A stretch of DNA of 64,000 bases, from NCBI GenBank assembly GCA_965243755.1, contig CBDEVW010000007.1, positions 124,001 to 188,000 of the forward strand, read 5' to 3'. Below, one piece after another: positions 1 through 7,163 of the stretch. Made by a program: the position numbers and the translations under genes. Position 1 is the first letter of the stretch; every line of letters starts with the position of its first letter. The notes under the pieces were generated by a model. The model did no database searches, was not told where the DNA came from, and was given only the letters and a program-made list of their open reading frames with translations. Source of the stretch: JANSWY01 sp965243755. Its GTDB lineage: Bacteria; Bacteroidota; Bacteroidia; Cytophagales; Cyclobacteriaceae.

Positions 1-444
1 TTTATAGGCAACTTGCTATTTCCACTAAGAATACTTGGTTTGGATCGAGCATTGGGACAGGATATCCCTCAACCCTTTTATAAGAAATTCAGAAAAAAAA
101 TAATCAAATGTATAAGGAAAAGTGAGATAAATGGGAAAGACGTATTTTATGCAGCAGGACATGAACATAATCTGCAATATCATAAACACAGAGATTTAAA
201 ATTTAACCATATTGTAAGTGGTGCTGGTAGTAAGACAAGTGAGTTTAAACTGAAATTGGTGAATAAGAAAATAAATAAATGCTCCACTCTTTTATATCCT
301 AAATTTACCGATCATTCTATCAAGCATGCTAGTTTAGGATATTTTAAACTTTTAATCGGAAGAGATACTTCGTCAATAATAATTAAAGAAGTCTATTCAA
401 ATAAAAATTGCGTAAGCAATGAAATTCTCTTTCAGGTTCAGTAA
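1..444 (+). CDS. Metallophosphoesterase C-terminus (partial)
   Basis: The reading frame is open at the left edge, so only the last 147 or so residues are present. The piece contains a GHEHN motif followed about 22 residues later by HIVSGAGSK. This pairing is typical of the C-terminal metal-binding half of calcineurin-like phosphoesterases of the purple acid phosphatase type, where the GHxH histidines bind the dinuclear metal centre. The catalytic N-terminal motifs (DxH, GDxxD, GNHE) would lie outside the window. No downstream partner is visible: the gene is followed by about 500 bp of eroded repeat DNA. Substrate and location cannot be told from this fragment. Confidence 0.7.
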   Translation, partial: FIGNLLFPLRILGLDRALGQDIPQPFYKKFRKKIIKCIRKSEINGKDVFYAAGHEHNLQYHKHRDLKFNHIVSGAGSKTSEFKLKLVNKKINKCSTLLYPKFTDHSIKHASLGYFKLLIGRDTSSIIIKEVYSNKNCVSNEILFQVQ

Positions 445-960
445 ACCGCCGGGTTGAAACTATTCATTCGGTGAACAGTGAACTCCTTAGAACAGTATGC
501 ACCAGGTGAACGCATAGAAACCTTTCAGCAATACGATGGAGATCCTCACGACCCTGACTTTTCTAAGGATGACGATCTTACCCCAGCTATTTAGTTACAT
601 TAATATATTCTACAAAATCACAGTAAAAACAAGGTGCAAGCTAATCAAGTGTATCACAGGCAATAATCGTAATCGCCGAGAATGGAGTGTATGAACCGAA
701 CCTGTATAATGACACGAATAATGGAAAATAACGCTAGCCTGTGTTATGTTAAATCAGCTTTGGGATGGGGCAGGTATTAATGCTTTCAGGAAGGGAAGGA
801 AAATCATACGCAACAGGAGGGAGGGCCTGGAACACTCTTTTGCCACTTGTGACGATGGGAGACACCTTGTCCGAGGAATCACCATGCCGCAGTAAGGCAT
901 CAAGGGTTGTGGTATAGAAAGTGGCAAATGTGTGTGGAAGAGGAGTAATATTTATTTGCT
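445..960. other. Gene-free region with degenerate dispersed repeats
   Basis: I see no convincing gene here. Bases about 455-735 resemble 8520-8815 over roughly 280 bp, with scattered shared blocks such as GATCCTCACG, AGGATGACGA, CAGTAAAAACAA, TCACAGGCAA, GAGAATGG, CGAACCTGTA and GGCACGAATAA-like sequence. A TTATGTTAAAT boundary follows at about 741-751. Bases 855-940 share GAGGAATCACCATGCCGCA and GTGTGYGG blocks with 7758-7830. These look like old copies of the same non-coding element families as those around the tRNA array. Confidence 0.5.
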
Positions 961-1320
961 TCAAAGTGATACTATCCTACACTGCTCAAATGCCATTTCC
1001 GGATAGGTATCAAATGTCCAATCGCTCAACGCTTTTAGAATAGGTAACAATGCTTTTCCTTTTTCTGATAAAGAATACTCGACTCGGGGTGGGACCTCAG
1101 CATATCTCGTTCGAATAATCAAACCGTCTTCCTCCAATTCTTTCAGCTGATCTGTCAGTACCTTCTTGGAGATGGTTGGAGTATGGATCAGCAACTTGCC
1201 AAATCGCATACTGCCATTGGCTAGCAAGTACAGCAGGATGGGTTTCCACTTCCCGCCAATAATGTTCATTGCATGTACGAGCGAACACAAATTTGGATTA
1301 TCAATCACTTTTCTTCCCAT
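961..1320 (-). CDS. HxlR-family winged-helix transcriptional regulator
   Basis: This 119-residue protein has the full HxlR signature: a cysteine near residue 12, GGKWKPILLYLL in helix 1-2, RFGKL, then ISKKVLTDQLKELEEDGL for the recognition helix, and a wing with VPPRVEYSLSEKG. HxlR proteins are small dimeric DNA-binding regulators, many of which sense electrophiles or oxidants through that N-terminal cysteine. The gene is divergent from a peroxiredoxin operon across a 124-bp intergenic region that contains inverted repeats, so the likely role is control of that operon and itself. The start at the MGRKVID methionine fits family length. The sensing mechanism is inferred. Confidence 0.9.
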   Translation of the reverse strand: MGRKVIDNPNLCSLVHAMNIIGGKWKPILLYLLANGSMRFGKLLIHTPTISKKVLTDQLKELEEDGLIIRTRYAEVPPRVEYSLSEKGKALLPILKALSDWTFDTYPEMAFEQCRIVSL

Positions 1321-1330
1321 AAGTCACCTT

Positions 1331-1408
1331 TTGGTTACCACTATTTTCAGTGTATTTCTATCAATTGGTAACAAAAATAAACCATTGATAGTTTATTTGC
1401 TAAACTAT
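1331..1408. promoter_or_regulatory. Candidate HxlR operators between divergent genes
   Basis: Two GGTTACC-type half-palindromes occur at 1331-1340 (TTGGTTACCA) and 1365-1374 (TTGGTAACAA). A separate inverted repeat, ATAGTTTA with TAAACTAT five bases away, occupies 1388-1408. All lie in the short gap between the regulator and the peroxiredoxin operon, where an autoregulating HxlR dimer would bind. The assignment rests on symmetry and position only. Confidence 0.45.
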
Positions 1409-1444
1409 TGAAAATAATTGACAAGGAATCCAAAAAGTATAAAC

Positions 1445-2104
1445 ATGGAATTACAACAAAGTCTTGACAAACTAAAAGAGCGAATTGAAGGTAGCATGCC
1501 TGCTAGCTATGTAGAAATCATGCATGATTCGACCAGAAAACTGGAAGCATCCGGCATTGGTGATCGCATATTGAAAGCTGGAGACCAGGCACCTTCATTC
1601 GAGTTGATGAATCAAAACGGTGAATTGGTATCAAGCCAAACGCTCCTGGAAAATGGGCCAATGGTAATCACTTTTTACAGGGGAGTGTGGTGTCCCTATT
1701 GCAATACGGATTTGGCGTATTTGAAGAGATATGAAGAGCAAATGGAGGAACTGGGAGCCACCATGCTCAGTATTTCACCTCAGCTTGATGTTTATAATCA
1801 GCAGATCATACAGCAGCAACGTTTAGGGTTTGATTTACTAAGCGATCCAGGAAATGACGTTGCAGCTGAGTTTGGTCTTCGTTGGGAAATGGTTGACCCA
1901 TTGAGGTCTTTGTACAGAGATAACTTCAGAATTTCATTACCTGATTACAATGGAGACGAATCATGGACCTTGCCGGTTCCTGCGCGATTTATCATTGGCA
2001 CAGATGGTATAATTAAGTATGCTGAGTATTCTGTTGATTACACAAAGCGTCCAAATCCGGATGTATTGGTTGAGGAATTGGAAAAATTGACCGCTATACA
2101 ATGA
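1445..2104 (+). CDS. Peroxiredoxin-like (AhpC/TSA fold) protein
   Basis: With the ATG at 1445 the protein is 219 residues; a TTG at 1418 would add nine residues but MELQQSL is the natural family start. The thioredoxin-fold region shows RGVWCPYCNTDL with cysteines at about 83 and 86, preceded by GDQAPSFEL, as in the peroxiredoxin-like AhpC/TSA family. The CxxC is thioredoxin-like rather than the TxxC of classical peroxiredoxins, so it may reduce peroxides or act as a thiol oxidoreductase in the cytoplasm. No signal peptide is seen. It overlaps the next gene by an ATGA junction, heads a four-gene operon and faces an HxlR gene, which points to an oxidant or electrophile response. Confidence 0.85.
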   Translation: MELQQSLDKLKERIEGSMPASYVEIMHDSTRKLEASGIGDRILKAGDQAPSFELMNQNGELVSSQTLLENGPMVITFYRGVWCPYCNTDLAYLKRYEEQMEELGATMLSISPQLDVYNQQIIQQQRLGFDLLSDPGNDVAAEFGLRWEMVDPLRSLYRDNFRISLPDYNGDESWTLPVPARFIIGTDGIIKYAEYSVDYTKRPNPDVLVEELEKLTAIQ

Positions 2105-2883
2105 TTACTTTAGAACAAAAAGCTGTCGGAAAGGACAGCTTTTACATTGTTACTCGCGAGAGCGGGTTTCATAATCCGTCATTGCCCACCTGGACAGACA
2201 ACCTTAAAGAGGAGCAGGTTTTTGATTCGGAATTTGACAAGTCGAAGGTGGAGCGAGTGGACCTTCCTGAAGTGCCAGGGGCATTCCAGTTACTGAACGT
2301 GTTGAGTGAAGAGGAAACCCAGCGGATCATTGATATTTCCGAAATGCTCGGATATGATGAGGACTCACCGGTTTCATTACCACATGAGGTGCGCCACAAT
2401 GAAAACTTTAATTGGGTGGTGAGTGAGGCGATAGACAAAACCATTTGGGATCGGTCTGGGCATTTAGTGAATGAAGTATGGCAAGGACAAACCGCTCAGG
2501 GAATCAATGCCAGATTTAGATTCTACAAATACAAGGAGGGCGATTTTTTCAAAGTACATACCGATGGGGCTTGGCCAGGCAGCAGAGTAATTGATGGAAA
2601 GCTCGTGTCGAATGCTTACGAGGGCCTGTATAGTCAATACACCTTTTTGATTCTCTTGAATGATGATTTTGATGGTGGGGCTACTGAATTTATGGTGAGT
2701 CAATCTGACCCATCCAAGCCAGCCAGAGAGGAGGGTGATATGCAGGTAGTCAAGGTGAGAACGCCACGTGGAGGTGTCCTTTGTTTTCCACATGGCACGC
2801 ACCCATTGCATTGCCTGCACTCGAGTGAGGAGATCACAAGAGGAACCAAATATATTATCAGAACTGACATCCTATTTGGATAA
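2101..2883 (+). CDS. 2-oxoglutarate/Fe(II)-dependent oxygenase, prolyl-4-hydroxylase type
   Basis: The C-terminal half is a double-stranded beta-helix oxygenase: HTDGAW gives the HxD iron ligands (about H153, D155), and the segment HSSEEITRGTKYIIRTD gives the distal histidine (about H240), the lysine ten residues on, and the arginine that contacts 2-oxoglutarate. This spacing matches the P4Hc family. The N-terminal 60 residues are not recognised. The start overlaps the preceding stop (ATGA) and its own stop overlaps the next start (TAATG), so translation is probably coupled. The substrate is unknown; the company of a peroxiredoxin and an aldehyde dehydrogenase suggests oxidation of a small metabolite or repair of oxidised material. 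Confidence 0.85.
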   Translation: MITLEQKAVGKDSFYIVTRESGFHNPSLPTWTDNLKEEQVFDSEFDKSKVERVDLPEVPGAFQLLNVLSEEETQRIIDISEMLGYDEDSPVSLPHEVRHNENFNWVVSEAIDKTIWDRSGHLVNEVWQGQTAQGINARFRFYKYKEGDFFKVHTDGAWPGSRVIDGKLVSNAYEGLYSQYTFLILLNDDFDGGATEFMVSQSDPSKPAREEGDMQVVKVRTPRGGVLCFPHGTHPLHCLHSSEEITRGTKYIIRTDILFG

Positions 2884-4211
2884 TGGAAAAGACGATCAAA
2901 TCATATAACCCGGCAACAGGAGAGGAAGTAGGAGAGGTGCAGATCACTCCCATAGAGCTGATTCCTGAAATAGTACATAAATCGCACGATGCTCAGTCAA
3001 ATTGGAAAAAGTTGACGGTTGATGAGCGAATTGATTATTTGGATCGCGCAACTCAAAATGCTGCTAAATTCTCACAAGAGCTCATTGAGTTGCTGAGTCG
3101 TGAAATGGGGAAGGATCTTGGAAGATCTACTGGTGAGGTGCATGGCGTGATAGGGGGTACTTCCTATATAGCTGCCGAAGTGAAAAAAGCACTAGTACCG
3201 CAGCAGACTGTGGGAGGTACGATTCACTATGATCCATTAGGGGTAGTGGCGGTCATTTCACCCTGGAATTATCCATTGGCCATGTTCAATAATTTGATGA
3301 TCCCGGCACTAGTAGTCGGGAACACCGTGGTGCTAAAACCTTCGGAGGAGACACCAATAGTGGCACAGCGCTACATCGAATTGCTCAATGAAGTTTTACC
3401 TCAAAACGTTCTGCAGATTGTGCATGGAAGACGAGAGGTTGGACAAGCATTGGTGGATGCTGATGATGTGCAAATGATTGCATTCACAGGTTCTCAGGCA
3501 GCAGGAAGAGATATCATGCAAAGAGCGGCTAAGGGTGTAAAACGGCTCGTTATGGAATTGGGAGGAAATGATCCAATGATCGTGTTACCTGATGCCGACA
3601 TACAGCATGCGGCACGCTATGCTGTGGCTGCTTCGCTTGAGAACTCTGGGCAAATGTGTACCTCGACTGAAAGAATCTATGTCCATAATAGTATCAAAGA
3701 AGAATTTGAGCAAGAAGTAACCAGGGTTGCTTCTCAGTATCATACTGGGCCATGGGACGATGAGCGAACTCAGGTATTTCCAATTATCAATGAAAAGCAG
3801 CGAAGCAAAATCATCGATCATATTCAGGATGCGATAGATCAAGGCGCAAAGGTGCTACTTGGTGGGACGAATCATCCGGACCGGTATATCGAACCAACTG
3901 TTTTGACGGATGTGTCAGAATCTGCATTGATGTCCAAAGAAGAAACGTTTGGCCCTGTGGTTAGTATTTCGGTGTACGAAACAAAGGAGGAAGCTATAGC
4001 AAGGGCTAACAACAGTATTTATGGTTTAGGTGCTTCGGTTTTCGGTAAGGATGGAGTGCAGGAGGTCGCTTTACAGTTGGAAGCAGGCATGGTTGGAATC
4101 AACAAAATGGCGGGTTCCAGTCCTTGGGTAGGTGCCAAGCAGAGTGGGTTTGGTTATCATGGTTCGATCGATGGGCACAGACAATTCACCCAAGTCAAGG
4201 TGATTTCTTAA
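2883..4211 (+). CDS. NAD(P)-dependent aldehyde dehydrogenase
   Basis: A complete aldehyde dehydrogenase of 442 residues, a little shorter than the usual 450-490. Visible motifs are SPWNYP with the oxyanion asparagine (about N129), LKPSEETP, FTGSQAAGRDIM in the Rossmann region, MELGGNDP with the general-base glutamate (about E225), GQMCTSTERIYV with the catalytic cysteine (about C259), and KEETFGPV near the end. The family oxidises aldehydes to acids through a thiohemiacetal. Sequence resemblance is to the succinate-semialdehyde dehydrogenase type, but the substrate cannot be fixed. The start codon overlaps the oxygenase stop, indicating a coupled operon. Confidence 0.92.
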   Translation: MEKTIKSYNPATGEEVGEVQITPIELIPEIVHKSHDAQSNWKKLTVDERIDYLDRATQNAAKFSQELIELLSREMGKDLGRSTGEVHGVIGGTSYIAAEVKKALVPQQTVGGTIHYDPLGVVAVISPWNYPLAMFNNLMIPALVVGNTVVLKPSEETPIVAQRYIELLNEVLPQNVLQIVHGRREVGQALVDADDVQMIAFTGSQAAGRDIMQRAAKGVKRLVMELGGNDPMIVLPDADIQHAARYAVAASLENSGQMCTSTERIYVHNSIKEEFEQEVTRVASQYHTGPWDDERTQVFPIINEKQRSKIIDHIQDAIDQGAKVLLGGTNHPDRYIEPTVLTDVSESALMSKEETFGPVVSISVYETKEEAIARANNSIYGLGASVFGKDGVQEVALQLEAGMVGINKMAGSSPWVGAKQSGFGYHGSIDGHRQFTQVKVIS

Positions 4212-4235
4212 TTATTCAAATTCATAGAAAAATCG

Positions 4236-5318
4236 ATGTACGCAAAAAGAAACTATTCTGTAAAAGTTATGCTCTCGTGGACGCGTAGATACATCTACAG
4301 GTTCATTTTGATTGCAGCTATTCCAACATTCTTATATGAAGTGTTCGATTGGAGATTCCTTTATCTCCCCTGGTTGCCCATTGCATTGGTTGGTAGTGCC
4401 CTGGCATTCATTGTCAGTTTTAAAAACAACGCCTCGTATGGTCGGCTATGGGAAGCCAGACAGGTGTGGGGTGGTATTGTCAATACCTCGCGCTCACTGG
4501 CCATGATGATGAATGATTTCATTACAAATCAACATGCAAAGGACAAATACAGTGATGAAAAGCTCTTTGGAATTCGAAAGGAGCTAGTCATGAGACATGT
4601 GGCATGGATGACAGCTCTAAGACACGCCCTAAGGGCACCAAAGCCCTGGGAAATGTCTAGTGTAAATAGCTCTGATAGGGAATATATGCGTGATGTGAAA
4701 ATCAGTGAGCGTGATCATACGTTGGAGGAAGAGTTGGAAGGTTATTTGTCAAAGGAGGAAAAGCAGTACGTATTGAGTAAAACGAACAAACAAGCGGCAT
4801 GTTTGAACCTCCAGTCAAAGCAACTCAGGTCACTGCAAGAAAGCGGCCATATCTGGCAATTCTCATTTCTTGAAATGGAGAGCCAGATCGTTGAGCTGTT
4901 TACGTTGCAGGGAAAACTTGAGCGAATCAAAAATTTTCCCTATCCACGGCAATTTGCAACACTGAACTTGTTTTTCGTTTGGATTTTCATTTTCCTGCTC
5001 CCATTCGGAATCATCAATGTGTTTGATGAAATAGGAATGAATATTATCGACTCATATGATCAGCCTTCAGCAGCTATTCAGAGGATAGGAAATGGGTTTG
5101 TATGGTTATCAATTCCCTTTAGTGTGATCGTATCCTGGATTTTTCATACCATGGAACGGATAGGTGAAGTATCCGAAAATCCCTTTGAAGGAATAGCTAA
5201 CGACGTACCCATCACCACCATGGCAAGAGGCATAGAAATAGATATGCGTCAAATGATTGAAGATGATCCTGCAGCTATACCCAAGCCAATTCCAGAGCAA
5301 AAGAATATTCAGATGTAA
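4236..5318 (+). CDS. Bestrophin-family (UPF0187) anion channel protein
   Basis: The 360-residue protein starts with YSVKVMLSWTRRYIYRFILIA, two early membrane spans, then SFKNNASYGRLWEARQVWGGIVNTSR, the diagnostic bestrophin block. Later come two further hydrophobic spans (about 248-270 and 288-310) and ERIGEVSENPFEGIANDVP with the conserved NPFE/ND segment. Bacterial homologues form pentameric chloride-permeable channels in the inner membrane. It follows the aldehyde dehydrogenase by 24 bp and is the last gene of the operon. Why an anion channel sits with redox enzymes is not evident from the sequence. Confidence 0.88.
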   Translation: MYAKRNYSVKVMLSWTRRYIYRFILIAAIPTFLYEVFDWRFLYLPWLPIALVGSALAFIVSFKNNASYGRLWEARQVWGGIVNTSRSLAMMMNDFITNQHAKDKYSDEKLFGIRKELVMRHVAWMTALRHALRAPKPWEMSSVNSSDREYMRDVKISERDHTLEEELEGYLSKEEKQYVLSKTNKQAACLNLQSKQLRSLQESGHIWQFSFLEMESQIVELFTLQGKLERIKNFPYPRQFATLNLFFVWIFIFLLPFGIINVFDEIGMNIIDSYDQPSAAIQRIGNGFVWLSIPFSVIVSWIFHTMERIGEVSENPFEGIANDVPITTMARGIEIDMRQMIEDDPAAIPKPIPEQKNIQM

Positions 5319-5740
5319 ATGTTAACTGCCGAGAGGTAGTGTGAACAATTGCCAACTTTAAATAATTGAATGATGAATAGGAAGCACAGAACCCATTGTA
5401 CGTCTTGGAGGGCTGGCTTGTGCAGTTTATTTACCCGAGCGCCGTGGAGAGGGCAAGCGAAGAATGAGCGCAGACATAATATCAATTATATAATCCAAGC
5501 TATGCGATAATCGCCAAAGGCTGGATCAGAAATAAAAACAGGATTGTTATATAATGTCCTGCGTTATGTTAATTATAGCTTAGGTCCACAGGGTTGGCAA
5601 TTTATAGTGGGAGGGAAGGCTCTTTTCGCTTTCCCAGATGTAGTCATTTTCATTTTTTAGTAGTCACGGAGCACTCATTTTCATCTTTGGATTTTGGGCA
5701 GGATGTGGGGATGGGAATGTGTGCGGATTAGTTAGTTCAA
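5319..5740. other. Gene-free region with degenerate repeats
   Basis: No coding feature is supported. The region includes one MITE-like element (5473-5572, separate entry) and a G-rich stretch at about 5590-5730 that shares a GTGTGCGG-type terminus and a GGGAGGGAAGG block with 855-940 and 7770-7830. This is the left margin of the accessory block that holds the tRNA array. Confidence 0.5.
5473..5572. repeat. MITE-like element with terminal inverted repeats, copy 1
   Basis: The left end reads ACATAATATCAATTATATAA (5474-5493) and the right end reads TTATATAAT (5547-5555), a short spacer, then TTATGTTAA (5564-5572), which is nearly the reverse complement. The interior shares ATAATCG-CAAA and AATAAAAACAG-like blocks with the element at 9123-9235. 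The length of about 100 bp, the inverted ends and the absence of any ORF fit a non-autonomous mobile repeat. Confidence 0.55.
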
Positions 5741-5750
5741 TTGATTTAGT

Positions 5751-5758
5751 TACATTTG
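5751..5758 (+). promoter_or_regulatory. Putative Bacteroidota -7 promoter element
   Basis: TACATTTG matches the Bacteroidota TAnnTTTG -7 element exactly and lies six bases upstream of a short ORF that ends in an intrinsic terminator. A -33 TTG is not clear, with only a TTAG about 20 bases upstream. Confidence 0.35.
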
Positions 5759-5763
5759 CAACA

Positions 5764-5871
5764 ATGATTAACAGAATACAAAGCATATGTCTCGGCCTAA
5801 GTCGCCATTTTTTACCCTCAGAGGATTGGGAGTGGGACGTGTATGCTTTGTCTGAACTGAATATGAATTAA
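5764..5871 (+). CDS. Short ORF (35 aa) upstream of terminator, possible leader peptide
   Basis: The ATG at 5764 opens a 35-codon frame (MINRIQSICLGL..., ending SELNMN) that begins just after a TAnnTTTG element and stops 30 bases before a strong intrinsic terminator. No homology is recognised. The layout of promoter element, short ORF and terminator recurs upstream of the first tRNA run and again in the middle of the array, so this may be one of a family of leader-peptide or small-RNA cassettes. It could also be non-coding RNA. Confidence 0.3.
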   Translation: MINRIQSICLGLSRHFLPSEDWEWDVYALSELNMN

Positions 5872-5901
5872 TGAAATAGAAGATATATTTTATCAAAGCA
5901 G

Positions 5902-5932
5902 AAGCGTCCTTCGAAAGTTGGACGCTTTTTTT
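5902..5932 (+). terminator. Intrinsic terminator
   Basis: The stem AGCGTCC (5903-5909) pairs with GGACGCT (5920-5926) and is followed by a run of T. It ends the short transcript that begins near 5760. Confidence 0.8.
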
Positions 5933-6115
5933 ATGTCAAATTTCAAAAAAAATGTTTGAAGACTAAATAACATAACGATAGTACATTGAAAGAGGAAACA
6001 ATTGAGAGACAGGCAGTTGTAAAATTCTAAAAAACTCGCAGAAGGCGAGGTGGAATCGTATTGCTTATATTTTTCATAACTAGTTGATTATCAATATATT
6101 AATTCATTATTTTTC

Positions 6116-6146
6116 TTGGAATTCTAAATAAAGCTTCTAACCTTTG
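6116..6146 (+). promoter_or_regulatory. Putative promoter upstream of short ORF and tRNA array
   Basis: TTGG at 6116-6119 and TAACCTTTG at 6138-6146 approximate the Bacteroidota -33 (TTTG) and -7 (TAnnTTTG) elements with 18 bases between them; the -7 has one extra base. It is the best promoter candidate for the transcript that meets the terminator at 6323-6353 and, on readthrough, the first seven tRNAs. Confidence 0.4.
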
Positions 6147-6181
6147 CGTCAGTGATTAATAAACAAAAACGATATAAAACA

Positions 6182-6292
6182 ATGAATTTGATACGTCTCC
6201 ATATAGACCTCTTATGTCCGCCCTCCGATCGATTTAGTTTCGATTTTGAGCAGGAACTGGACTGTCTTATATGGGATGTGAATATAACTTAA
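6182..6292 (+). CDS. Short ORF (36 aa) before terminator and tRNA array, possible leader peptide
   Basis: The ATG at 6182 opens a 36-codon frame beginning MNLIRLHIDLLCPPSD. It lies between the candidate promoter at 6116-6146 and an intrinsic terminator at 6323-6353, and the first tRNA starts nine bases beyond that terminator. The arrangement is what an attenuator would look like, with ribosome progress on the peptide deciding readthrough. The peptide has no recognised relatives and coding is unproven. Confidence 0.35.
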   Translation: MNLIRLHIDLLCPPSDRFSFDFEQELDCLIWDVNIT

Positions 6293-6322
6293 CTATATAG
6301 ATCATATTACAATATGCAAAGG

Positions 6323-6353
6323 AAGCATCCCATAAAAGTGGGATGCTTTTTTT
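6323..6353 (+). terminator. Intrinsic terminator immediately upstream of tRNA array
   Basis: AAGCATCCC (6323-6331) pairs with GGGATGCTT (6340-6348), followed by T residues to 6353. It lies directly before tRNA-Phe at 6362, so it either ends the upstream leader transcript or gates transcription into the array. Confidence 0.85.
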
Positions 6354-6361
6354 GTTTACAT

Positions 6362-6434
6362 GGAACAGTAGCAAAGTAGGTCAATGCGCTGCTCTGAAAA
6401 AGCAGAGATATAGGTTCAATTCCTATCTGTTCCA
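6362..6434 (+). tRNA. tRNA-Phe (GAA)
   Basis: The acceptor GGAACAG pairs with CTGTTCC, the anticodon loop CTGAAAA sits on a CTGCT/AGCAG stem, and the T-arm is ATAGG-TTCAATT-CCTAT. A73 is as expected for Phe. No encoded CCA. The D-stem is only three base pairs. Confidence 0.9.
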
Positions 6435-6440
6435 CAATTT

Positions 6441-6513
6441 AGTGCTGTAACTCAATGGCTAGAGTGCTCGACTGTCTCTCGAGTGGTTGCGGGTTCGAGT
6501 CCCGTCAGTACTG
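6441..6513 (+). tRNA. tRNA-Asp (GTC)
   Basis: The acceptor AGTGCTG/CAGTACT is complete with one G-T pair; the anticodon stem CTCGA/TCGAG carries loop CTGTCTC, reading GTC. G73 matches Asp identity. Position 37 is T instead of the usual purine. Confidence 0.9.
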
Positions 6514-6519
6514 CTAAAT

Positions 6520-6592
6520 CTGGGAAGATAACGATTGGTTGTTTACCCGCATTGGACGCGGGAGGTTGCAGGTTCGAGTCCTGCTTCTCAGA
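6520..6592 (+). tRNA. tRNA-Pro (TGG)
   Basis: The acceptor CTGGGAA/TTCTCAG and the anticodon stem CCCGC/GCGGG with loop ATTGGAC give anticodon TGG. C1-G72 with A73 fits bacterial tRNA-Pro identity. T-arm TGCAGGTTCGAGTCCTGC is regular. Confidence 0.9.
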
Positions 6593-6598
6593 CAAAAT

Positions 6599-6673
6599 GC
6601 TCCGTTAGTATAATTGGCTTTAGTACACCCGGCTTTCTATCGGGGAATATGGGTTCAAATCCCATACGGAGTA
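6599..6673 (+). tRNA. tRNA-Glu (TTC)
   Basis: The acceptor GCTCCGT/ACGGAGT has a terminal G-T pair; the anticodon stem CCCGG/TCGGG carries loop CTTTCTA, reading TTC. T-arm TATGGGTTCAAATCCCATA is perfect. The D-arm is extended and AT-rich. Confidence 0.88.
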
Positions 6674-6678
6674 CGTAT

Positions 6679-6751
6679 GGTGTCTCTAGTTTAACAGGTA
6701 AAATACCTCTCTGTGAATGAGGAGTCTAGGGTTCGAGTCCCAGAGACACCC
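6679..6751 (+). tRNA. tRNA-His (GTG)
   Basis: The acceptor GGTGTCT/AGACACC, anticodon loop CTGTGAA (GTG) and C73 identify tRNA-His. The base at -1 is T, so the G(-1) that bacteria normally encode opposite C73 is missing. The T-stem has one A-A mismatch and the anticodon stem a T-T next to the loop, so the gene looks somewhat eroded. Confidence 0.8.
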
Positions 6752-6755
6752 AAAT

Positions 6756-6827
6756 AGGAATATAGTTCAACGGATAGAATGTTGGGTTTCGACCCCAAAG
6801 ATGCGAGTTCGAATCTTGCTATTCCTA
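6756..6827 (+). tRNA. tRNA-Arg (TCG)
   Basis: The acceptor AGGAATA/TATTCCT and the stem TTGGG/CCCAA with loop TTTCGAC give anticodon TCG. T-arm GCGAG-TTCGAAT-CTTGC includes one G-T pair. A73. Confidence 0.87.
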
Positions 6828-6835
6828 CTAAGAAT

Positions 6836-6906
6836 TGATTCATGGTGTAATGGTAGCATGTTTGACTTTGACTCAGGCGGTCTAGGTTCGAATCCTGGTG
6901 GATCAT
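6836..6906 (+). tRNA. tRNA-Gln (TTG)
   Basis: The acceptor TGATTCA/TGGATCA with a U1-A72 pair, the GTAATGGTAGCA D-loop and anticodon loop CTTTGAC (TTG) are typical of tRNA-Gln. The discriminator is T, whereas bacterial tRNA-Gln normally has G73. Confidence 0.87.
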
Positions 6907-6927
6907 CAATTCATAAATAAGAAAGAA

Positions 6928-7011
6928 ATGAAAAGAATGAATCAAATATTATGTCTATCACTCATATCCAGTTGTTCACTGAAATATCAGGAGAGGAATT
7001 GTATTGTCTAG
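6928..7011 (+). CDS. Short ORF (27 aa) between the two tRNA runs, possible leader peptide
   Basis: The frame starting at 6928 (MKRMNQILCLSLISSC...) and an overlapping 26-codon frame at 6951 (MSITHIQLFTEISGEELYCL...) both lie in the 130-bp gap between tRNA-Gln and tRNA-Leu(TAG), just upstream of an intrinsic terminator. The first resembles a truncated signal peptide. Neither is recognised, and the interest lies in their placement before a terminator that sits three bases from a tRNA. Confidence 0.25.
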   Translation: MKRMNQILCLSLISSCSLKYQERNCIV

Positions 7012-7036
7012 AAAGTATCATCACTATCTGACATCA

Positions 7037-7066
7037 AAGCCTCTCATTTCTGAAGAGGCTTTTTTT
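7037..7066 (+). terminator. Intrinsic terminator between tRNA runs
   Basis: AGCCTC (7038-7043) pairs with GAGGCT (7055-7060) and is followed by seven T residues. It ends three bases before tRNA-Leu(TAG), dividing the array into two groups of seven. Confidence 0.85.
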
Positions 7067-7068
7067 AT

Positions 7069-7158
7069 GCCCTGTTGGCGGAAGCGGGTCGCCGCTCCGA
7101 TGGCATACGCACCTGACTTAGAATCAGGGTTTTGGGGGTTCGACTCCCTCACAGGGTA
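7069..7158 (+). tRNA. tRNA-Leu (TAG) with 17-nt insert in the D-loop
   Basis: The acceptor GCCCTGT/ACAGGGT, anticodon stem CCTGA/TCAGG with loop CTTAGAA (TAG) and T-arm GGGGG-TTCGACT-CCCTC are intact. The D-stem is GCG/CGC, and between GAA and TGG of the D-loop lies the 17-nt segment at 7084-7100. The variable region is only five bases (GTTTT), not the long arm normal for bacterial tRNA-Leu. A73 matches Leu. Confidence 0.82.
7084..7100 (+). repeat. 17-nt hairpin insert in tRNA D-loop
   Basis: GCGGGTCGCCGCTCCGA folds as GCGG-GTCG-CCGC plus a TCCGA tail. It differs at two positions from the inserts in the T-loops of tRNA-Leu(TAA) and tRNA-Cys, and like them is followed by T. Confidence 0.75.
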
Positions 7159-7163
7159 CAATT

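Noticed and set aside
749..964. 71-codon ORF downstream of the HxlR gene
   Set aside because: It lies in degenerate repeat DNA shared with 7760-7830, where no matching frame is conserved.
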